A DNA stretch of 64,000 bases, taken from positions 1-64,000 of the forward strand of contig CANFMT010000013.1 in assembly GCA_947448415.1 (NCBI GenBank), in the 5' to 3' direction. Numbering within the stretch: position 1 is the first letter of the stretch; each line of letters starts with the position of its first letter. Shown piece after piece: positions 58,266 through 64,000 of the stretch. The notes under the pieces are model-generated. The model had not been told where the DNA came from. It made no database searches and saw only the letters and a list, made by a program, of their open reading frames with translations. A program made the translations under genes and the position numbers. Source of the DNA: Burkholderiaceae bacterium (GTDB lineage Bacteria > Pseudomonadota > Gammaproteobacteria > Burkholderiales > Burkholderiaceae).

Positions 58266-58763
58266 ATGCAACTCAATGTGAATGGTCAAATCCGCAATAT
58301 TGATGTGGAGCCAGATATGCCTTTGTTATGGGCAATTCGCGAGGTGGTTGGACTCACGGGTACTAAGTATGGATGTGGCGTTGCTCAATGCGGTGCCTGT
58401 ACTGTGTATCTCAATGGTGAGCCAGTGCGATCCTGCTCGTTGCCAGTATCTGCGGTAGGCTCTGCCAAGATCACTACTATTGAAGCACTTTCAAAGAATA
58501 ATTCCCATCCTGTTCAACAGGCTTGGATTGCACTTGATGTACCCCAGTGTGGATATTGCCAGTCCGGTCAAGTAATGGCTGCTGCAGCGTTGTTAAAGAA
58601 AAACCCAAAACCAACAGACGCAGATATTGATATTGCAATGGCCAATGTATGTCGTTGTGGAACTTATCAGAAGATTCGTGATGGAATTCATGTGGCTTCT
58701 GGTCAAAAGAAATTAGCAGATGTTTTGGCGATGTACGACGCTACTCCTGCGACTCGCGGTTAA
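58266..58763 (+). CDS. (2Fe-2S)-binding small subunit of molybdenum hydroxylase (isoquinoline 1-oxidoreductase IorA-like)
   Basis: [55 protein letters not shown]. Confidence 0.94.
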   Translation: MQLNVNGQIRNIDVEPDMPLLWAIREVVGLTGTKYGCGVAQCGACTVYLNGEPVRSCSLPVSAVGSAKITTIEALSKNNSHPVQQAWIALDVPQCGYCQSGQVMAAAALLKKNPKPTDADIDIAMANVCRCGTYQKIRDGIHVASGQKKLADVLAMYDATPATRG

Positions 58764-58773
58764 GGAGAAAAAC

Positions 58774-61002
58774 ATGACATTAAAAAATCAAAATCATTCC
58801 TTGGAAAATAATTCTCGTCGCGAATTCATTATTAAAGGCACGATGCTCGGCGGAGGCTTGGTATTGGGCATTGGCGCAATCCCTGACGCACTTGCGCAAG
58901 CTGGCGCCTACTATGATCCCAATACGCCAACTAAATATGGCGAGGCTGAAGTTAACGCCTGGGTGAGCATTAAGCCAGATGACACTGTATTGATACGTAT
59001 TGCTCGTTCAGAGATGGGGCAAGGTACTCGAACCGGTTTAGCTCAGTTAGTGACTGAAGAGCTAGAGTGCAATTGGAAGAAAGTAAAAACCCAATCTGCT
59101 ACCCCTGGTCAGAGTTTAGCGCGTAAGCGGGTATGGGGTGAGCACGGTACAGGTGGTAGTCGTGGTATTCGTACTTCTGAGGACTATGTCCGTCGTGGCG
59201 CAGCTGCTGCTCGCATCATGTTATTGCAGGCTGCTGCAGATCAATGGAAAGTGCCCGTTAGCGAGTTAACAGTTGATAAGGGTGTGATTACCCATGTGCC
59301 AACAGGACGTAAAACTACTTATGGAAAAGTTGCTGAGCTAGCATCTACGCTAAATCCGCCTGATCCTAAGTCAATCACTTTACGCAACCCAAGAGAGTGG
59401 AAAGTCGCAGGTCAACCTTATGCACGCTTAGATACTGCGAACAAGGTGAATGGCTCTAAAGTTTACGGAGTTGATTTGCAGTTTCCTGGCATGCTTTGCG
59501 CCTCAGTAAAGTCATGTCCAGTATTTGGGGGTAAGTTAGCAAGTTATGACGAAGCCAAGATCCAAAATATGCGCGGTGTTAAGGGGGTTGTTAAAGTAAA
59601 CGATAGCACTTTAGCTGTTGTAGCTGATACCTGGTGGCATGCTAATGCAGCGCTGAAGGCTTTACCAATTGCCTGGGATGAGGGTAAAGGCGCCGCTACC
59701 TCGCAAGCCGATATCAATAAGATGCTTAGAGATGGCCTTGATGAGCAAGGTGATTTTTGGCAACGTAAAGTGGGTGATGCGCCTCAGGTAATTAACACTT
59801 CTGCCAAAAAAGTAGAAGCGATTTATTTCACGCCTTTCAGAGCCCACGTCACAATGGAGCCTATGAACGCTACGGTAAAAATTACCGGTAATCGTGCAGA
59901 GGCTTGGGTGCCAACACAAAATGGCGAGGGATCACACGCTGCCTTATCAGAAGCTACTGGCATCCCATTAGAAAATTGTGAAGTTTATAAATTAGATTCT
60001 GGTTGTGGTTTAGGTCGTCGTGGCTCCACTCAGGACTTTGTGACTTATGCCGCAAAGGTTGCTCAGAAATATCCTGGTGTTCCGGTTAAAGTAATTTGGA
60101 GTCGTGAAGAAGATATGACTCACGATTACTACCACCCGATTGCGATGGCAAAAATGACAGCGGGCTTAGATACGGCTGGCAATGTGACTGGCATGCATAT
60201 TAAAGTTGCGGGCCAATCTATAAATGCCACGCTTGCGCCATCGGCTATTAAGGATGGCAAGGATGAACGTCAGCTTCAAGGCTTCTATGAGAAAGGGCCT
60301 GATGCTCAGTTAGGCTATACCTTCCCAACCTTACTCACTGAATATGTCATGAAAAATACTCTTGTCCCGGTAGGTCCATGGCGAGGTGTAAATACCAATC
60401 AGAATGGTATTTTCATGGAATGCTTTATGGATGAGTGTGCCAAAGCAGCAGGGCAAGATCCTGTTAAGTTTAGGCGCGCGGTAATGCAAAGTCATCCAAA
60501 GCATTTGGGTGTATTGGATGCTGTTGCGAAAAAGGCAGAATGGGATAAGCCGCTACCAGCAGGAACCTTTAGAGGTGTAGCCCAGTTTATGGGTTATGCC
60601 AGCTATTCCGCTTGTGTTGCTGAGGTCACGGTCCAAAATAATGTGGTCAAGGTAAATCGCTTGGTATTTGCTCTTAACTCAGGCCATGTTGTAAATCCAT
60701 ATTTGACTCGGGAGCAAATCGAGGGTTCAGTTGCGATGGCATTGGGCGCAATATTCTTGCCAGAAATCAGCGTAGAGAAGGGCCGTATCAAGGAGCAAAA
60801 CTTGGACACTTATCCACTCCTTAAGCTGGCTTCTACACCTCGAATTGAGACTGTGCTTGTGCCAACTTATGATTTCTGGGGCGGTGTTGGTGAGCCTACT
60901 ATTTGCGTTGTGGGGCCAGCGGTTGCTAATGCTGTATCTGCTGCAATCGGTAGACCTGTTCGCAACTTCCCATTGAGCAAAGAAGGCCTCAGTTTGGCTT
61001 AA
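58774..61002 (+). CDS. Molybdopterin-binding large subunit (IorB-like), Tat-type leader
   Basis: NNSRREFIIKGTMLGGG leader; xanthine-dehydrogenase-family motifs; ATG at 58774 preferred. Confidence 0.92.
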   Translation: MTLKNQNHSLENNSRREFIIKGTMLGGGLVLGIGAIPDALAQAGAYYDPNTPTKYGEAEVNAWVSIKPDDTVLIRIARSEMGQGTRTGLAQLVTEELECNWKKVKTQSATPGQSLARKRVWGEHGTGGSRGIRTSEDYVRRGAAAARIMLLQAAADQWKVPVSELTVDKGVITHVPTGRKTTYGKVAELASTLNPPDPKSITLRNPREWKVAGQPYARLDTANKVNGSKVYGVDLQFPGMLCASVKSCPVFGGKLASYDEAKIQNMRGVKGVVKVNDSTLAVVADTWWHANAALKALPIAWDEGKGAATSQADINKMLRDGLDEQGDFWQRKVGDAPQVINTSAKKVEAIYFTPFRAHVTMEPMNATVKITGNRAEAWVPTQNGEGSHAALSEATGIPLENCEVYKLDSGCGLGRRGSTQDFVTYAAKVAQKYPGVPVKVIWSREEDMTHDYYHPIAMAKMTAGLDTAGNVTGMHIKVAGQSINATLAPSAIKDGKDERQLQGFYEKGPDAQLGYTFPTLLTEYVMKNTLVPVGPWRGVNTNQNGIFMECFMDECAKAAGQDPVKFRRAVMQSHPKHLGVLDAVAKKAEWDKPLPAGTFRGVAQFMGYASYSACVAEVTVQNNVVKVNRLVFALNSGHVVNPYLTREQIEGSVAMALGAIFLPEISVEKGRIKEQNLDTYPLLKLASTPRIETVLVPTYDFWGGVGEPTICVVGPAVANAVSAAIGRPVRNFPLSKEGLSLA

Positions 61003-61021
61003 TATTTAAACTAGAGTAAAT

Positions 61022-61047
61022 AAAAAGGCCGCTAATGCGGCTTTTTT
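61022..61047 (+). terminator. Rho-independent terminator
   Basis: AAAAAGGCCGC-TAAT-GCGGCTTTTTT. Confidence 0.83.
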
Positions 61048-61084
61048 ATTGCTTTGAAATTGTTTTAATCATCTAATATGTTCT

Positions 61085-61687
61085 ATGAATTTCTTTAAGT
61101 GCGCCATTTTTATTTCTGCCTTGCTGCCATTGGCTCGTTTATTTTGGCTCGGTATGAATGATGGTCTCGGCGCTAACCCGATTGAGTTCATTACTCGCTC
61201 GACCGGAACATGGGCGCTGGTATTTTTATGTATTACCTTAGCCATGACACCACTGCGATTGCTTACTGGTACGCCCGCCTGGATTAAATTTCGTCGTATG
61301 CTGGGTTTATTTTGTTTCTTTTACGCGAGTATCCATTTTTCTATTTGGTTTTGGCTTGATCAGGGTTTAGATATTCAAGCGATGTGGGCAGATGTTGTGA
61401 AACGTCCATTTATCACCATGGGATTTTTATCGCTCCTCATGCTGACCCCCTTGGCAATCACATCCAATCAATGGGCCATAAGACAATTAGGGCGGCGCTG
61501 GACCATGCTGCACAAGCTCGTTTACCTAATATCGTTTACCGTGATAGTTCACTATTGGTGGCACAAAGCTGGTAAGAATGATGTATCTACTGTGATGGTA
61601 TATGGCGCCATTATTCTGGCGCTACTTCTTTCTCGTTTGCCAGTGATGAAGGCGGCACTACAAAAAACGCTTCATCTAAAGAATTAA
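61085..61687 (+). CDS. msrQ: Heme-binding membrane subunit MsrQ (YedZ)
   Basis: NPIEFITRSTGTWALVFLCITLAMTPLR, RRMLGLFCFFYASIHFSIWFWLDQG, LHKLVYLISFTVIVHYWW. Confidence 0.93.
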   Translation: MNFFKCAIFISALLPLARLFWLGMNDGLGANPIEFITRSTGTWALVFLCITLAMTPLRLLTGTPAWIKFRRMLGLFCFFYASIHFSIWFWLDQGLDIQAMWADVVKRPFITMGFLSLLMLTPLAITSNQWAIRQLGRRWTMLHKLVYLISFTVIVHYWWHKAGKNDVSTVMVYGAIILALLLSRLPVMKAALQKTLHLKN

Positions 61688-62586
61688 AACTCAGTGGTAT
61701 ATCGCACTATGAAGCGGCGATCTTCAATAAAGCCATTCTTAATTTCCATATCGCGACCATATTGCAAGCTGATTCTGCCAAAAGGGTAATAAGCTAAAGC
61801 GCTTAATAAGTATCTCTGTGTGTTCACCACGTTATTTTGGTAATTGTTTCCAATGGTTGTAGCGCCACCAGCTACGTAAAAATAGGATGCCCCAATGGTA
61901 TAGGTCTGATTGATTTTGTAGATGGGACCAAGTTGAGTCGTAGTCAATGGTTTTTGCGTAAGTGATGTATTGGTTGCAGATAAGCAGGCTGCTGCGCACT
62001 GGCTATTCCCACCAAACCACATGGTGTCAACTGCGATCATGCCGTCTAGGTCGCCAATGATAGGCTGTTGGTAACCCATTTGAATATCTGATTTATAGCG
62101 GTTCTCACCCACATTGAAAGGCTGTTGACTCTTATAGCTTCCAGTCGGTGCTGTTAGATAGCCGGCAATACCTAAATAGCGACGATTCTCGCGATCGTGA
62201 TAGGGCCAAATAGCTGTTGCAACAGTGAGATCGCCGATCCCTGTATCTGTCGGATACATTGCAAGTGAGCCTGCGGGTTTGATGCTGCCATAAGGAAGTT
62301 GCAAATAAGATACCGCTGGTAAATCCTGAATAGCATAAGAAGTTATCAAACGCAGAATGGCGCTTTGGGTACCTATATCTGGGTTTGCGTATTGCCTTGT
62401 TGATCTAGTTGAGCCCAACGCCGAACCATTTTTGTAGAAAGTGCTGTTATCAGTATTGACGTAGCTCACCATCACGTGATTTTTCCCTGGTAATGGCGCA
62501 ACGATATCATTGGGTTGCAAATCAATCGCCAATGCGGTTAATGGCAGTGATAGTAATGTATAGGCAAGTAATCTTAAAAACGTCAT
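61684..62586 (-). CDS. Outer-membrane transporter-like protein (MetA-pathway/phenol-type)
   Basis: Signal peptide MTFLRLLAYTLLSLPLTALA beginning at 62586; beta-barrel pattern; ORF-track N-terminal 68 aa probably not translated. Confidence 0.68.
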   Translation of the reverse strand: MTFLRLLAYTLLSLPLTALAIDLQPNDIVAPLPGKNHVMVSYVNTDNSTFYKNGSALGSTRSTRQYANPDIGTQSAILRLITSYAIQDLPAVSYLQLPYGSIKPAGSLAMYPTDTGIGDLTVATAIWPYHDRENRRYLGIAGYLTAPTGSYKSQQPFNVGENRYKSDIQMGYQQPIIGDLDGMIAVDTMWFGGNSQCAAACLSATNTSLTQKPLTTTQLGPIYKINQTYTIGASYFYVAGGATTIGNNYQNNVVNTQRYLLSALAYYPFGRISLQYGRDMEIKNGFIEDRRFIVRYTTEF

Positions 62587-62673
62587 GTGAATATTGTAAT
62601 TAATTGAAGCGCAAAAGGTAAATTTGCTCGTAGTTGTCATCATATGGGATCTGCACTCGCCTACAATAGGCAG

Positions 62674-62997
62674 ATGAGATCCACCTATTTGAGGCTTAGC
62701 TGTTTTTTGCTCCTGATTGGGGCTTACACACATGTGTGCGCCCAAGCGAGTCAAAGCATGCAGACTTACTCCCCCTATACGCCCGAGCAATTGCGAGAAC
62801 TAAATAGTCAGCCTATTTTCCCTGTAGAGGGGCCAATGGGGCCAGTCGGCCCAGGTGCTCAAGTGCTGAGTCCAAAGAATAAGTCCTCTATTGACTCTAA
62901 GTTTTTCCAGCAACCCGAAGGTGAGGAAGAGGCAGAATCTCTTGAAACAGAATCCGCTGAGCCTTATCAGCCAATGAGCCCAGTATTTACTTTCTAA
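62674..62997 (+). CDS. Small secreted hypothetical protein
   Basis: MRSTYLRLSCFLLLIGAYTHVCAQA signal peptide; Pro/Glu-rich mature part. Confidence 0.55.
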   Translation: MRSTYLRLSCFLLLIGAYTHVCAQASQSMQTYSPYTPEQLRELNSQPIFPVEGPMGPVGPGAQVLSPKNKSSIDSKFFQQPEGEEEAESLETESAEPYQPMSPVFTF

Positions 62998-63020
62998 TTT
63001 GTCTGGCGCGACAAATTGGC

Positions 63021-63641
63021 TTAAGCAAAACTCAGCTCAGGCATTGAATCTATTTGCAAGAGAGATCTAGCGGTATCGGGAGTTGCATTTAGCCATTGGT
63101 CAAATAGCTCAGGGCGAAGTGGTACTACGGTACGTTTTTCATCATCTGGTTTATGAAGTCGTCTCATGATCGAATGATCGCTTGCATCAATGGTTAACAT
63201 TGAAAATGACACAATCAGCTCACCAGTTTCTGGTTCTGTCCAAGTATCCCAGATAGAGGCAATCGCCATGGGCTCACCATTTGTTTGCTGAATGCCTGTC
63301 CGTACTGCTTTACCGGATTCATAAGAAGGTTCATAAAACATTTCGGCAAGGGTAAGTGCATAGTGACGTTTTGACCAAGCATGTTTATAAGAAGGTTTTT
63401 CGCCGACGGTTTCAGTTCTGGCGTTATACGTTTTTCTTCCGAAATCTTCATCTTTTGCCCACGATGGAATAAGTCCAAAACGAGCTAATCCGATAGCGGT
63501 ACGTCCGGTATTGTGGCTTTTGAGCACTATTGGTCCGGGGTAGGTGGGAAATACATCATGACTCGCAGACATCGGAAGATCAAGGTCAAAATGGCTTTTG
63601 ACCCAATCTATATTGGGTGTGGTGAGGTATTGAACACACAT
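63021..63641 (-). CDS. SOS response-associated peptidase family (YedK/HMCES-like, divergent)
   Basis: Cys2 (MCVQY), FGLIPSWAKD, YNARTETV, LTIDASDHSIMRRLHKP. Confidence 0.82.
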   Translation of the reverse strand: MCVQYLTTPNIDWVKSHFDLDLPMSASHDVFPTYPGPIVLKSHNTGRTAIGLARFGLIPSWAKDEDFGRKTYNARTETVGEKPSYKHAWSKRHYALTLAEMFYEPSYESGKAVRTGIQQTNGEPMAIASIWDTWTEPETGELIVSFSMLTIDASDHSIMRRLHKPDDEKRTVVPLRPELFDQWLNATPDTARSLLQIDSMPELSFA

Positions 63642-63722
63642 GCTTTTATTCTACTGCGGCTATCAGGATTACTGCACTCTGCTCCTGTTAATATTAGGCC
63701 TATCTTTTAGAGAGCCCCGTAC

Positions 63723-64000
63723 ATGAAACTATTTATTTCCCGACTCCAGTTCACAATGATCAGCATTTTTGCTGGCGCTGTTTTGACTGGAACATTGATA
63801 TCTCCGCTCCATGCTCAGCAAAGTGGTTTACCAATAAATGCAGCTGCATCGGTTAACGGCACCATCATTACTAATGATATGGTTGAGCAGGGCATTAAGA
63901 TGGCTCTTTCCCAAGGGCAAAAAGATTCTCCTGAATTACGCAAAGCAGTTATTCAAAAATTTATTGAAGTATTACTGCTCTCTCAACAAGCCGAAAAAGA
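63723..64000 (+). CDS. Peptidyl-prolyl isomerase, SurA/PpiC-like (3' truncated by window)
   Basis: Open from ATG 63723 to window end: MKLFISRLQFTMISIFAGAVLTGTLISPLHAQQSGLPINAAASVNGTIITNDMVEQGIKMALSQGQKDSPELRKAVIQKFIEVLLLSQQAEK. Confidence 0.72.
   Translation, partial: MKLFISRLQFTMISIFAGAVLTGTLISPLHAQQSGLPINAAASVNGTIITNDMVEQGIKMALSQGQKDSPELRKAVIQKFIEVLLLSQQAEK

Noticed and set aside
59886-59897. 12-nt palindrome ATTACCGGTAAT in the IorB-like CDS
   Set aside because: Short palindrome expected by chance in 64 kb; no regulatory context.
62587-62790. N-terminal 68-aa extension of the 61684-62790 ORF
   Set aside because: Signal peptide begins at the internal Met (62586); the extension overlaps the divergent 62674 gene and lacks signal-like character.
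1-64000. CRISPR arrays, tRNA/rRNA genes, transposases, prophage genes
   Set aside because: Looked for repeat-spacer patterns, cloverleaf-like sequences and DDE/integrase motifs; none recognised by eye. tRNAscan-SE/Infernal would be needed to exclude them fully.

Overview
The window looks like one contiguous bacterial chromosome segment, probably a freshwater betaproteobacterium of the Polynucleobacter type. That assignment is inferred from gene content and style; no database search was run. From left to right it contains: (1) an AT-rich surface-polysaccharide locus (about 1-18.6 kb) with glycosyltransferases, a 908-aa membrane protein, a MORN/YwqK-type lipoprotein, and a tightly coupled operon resembling GDP-D-glycero-alpha-D-manno-heptose synthesis (HddA/HddC/SIS/GmhB-like) that also carries a transaldolase; it ends with a cysC-like kinase; (2) a siroheme/sulfite-reductase block (cbiX, cobA, DUF934, cysI) with no cysH/cysD/cysN beside it; (3) a serine hydrolase, a higBA-like toxin-antitoxin pair and small membrane proteins; (4) a GMC oxidoreductase and a branched-chain amino acid ABC transporter with a LivM-LivG fusion; (5) a FMN-binding/ApbE/cytochrome-b/outer-membrane operon behind two Fur-box-like palindromes; (6) a monomeric isocitrate dehydrogenase preceded by a structured leader; (7) a BLUF photoreceptor followed by msrP and lipocalin, with msrQ about 9 kb away beyond a two-subunit molybdenum hydroxylase. 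The most striking raw-sequence signals are a perfect 18-bp-arm hairpin inside the gmhB-like CDS (11701-11740), a 12-bp hairpin spanning a stop/start junction (13535-13567), the structured icd leader (48272-48357) and the paired Fur-like boxes (42521-42569). No tRNA, rRNA, CRISPR array or transposase was recognised.
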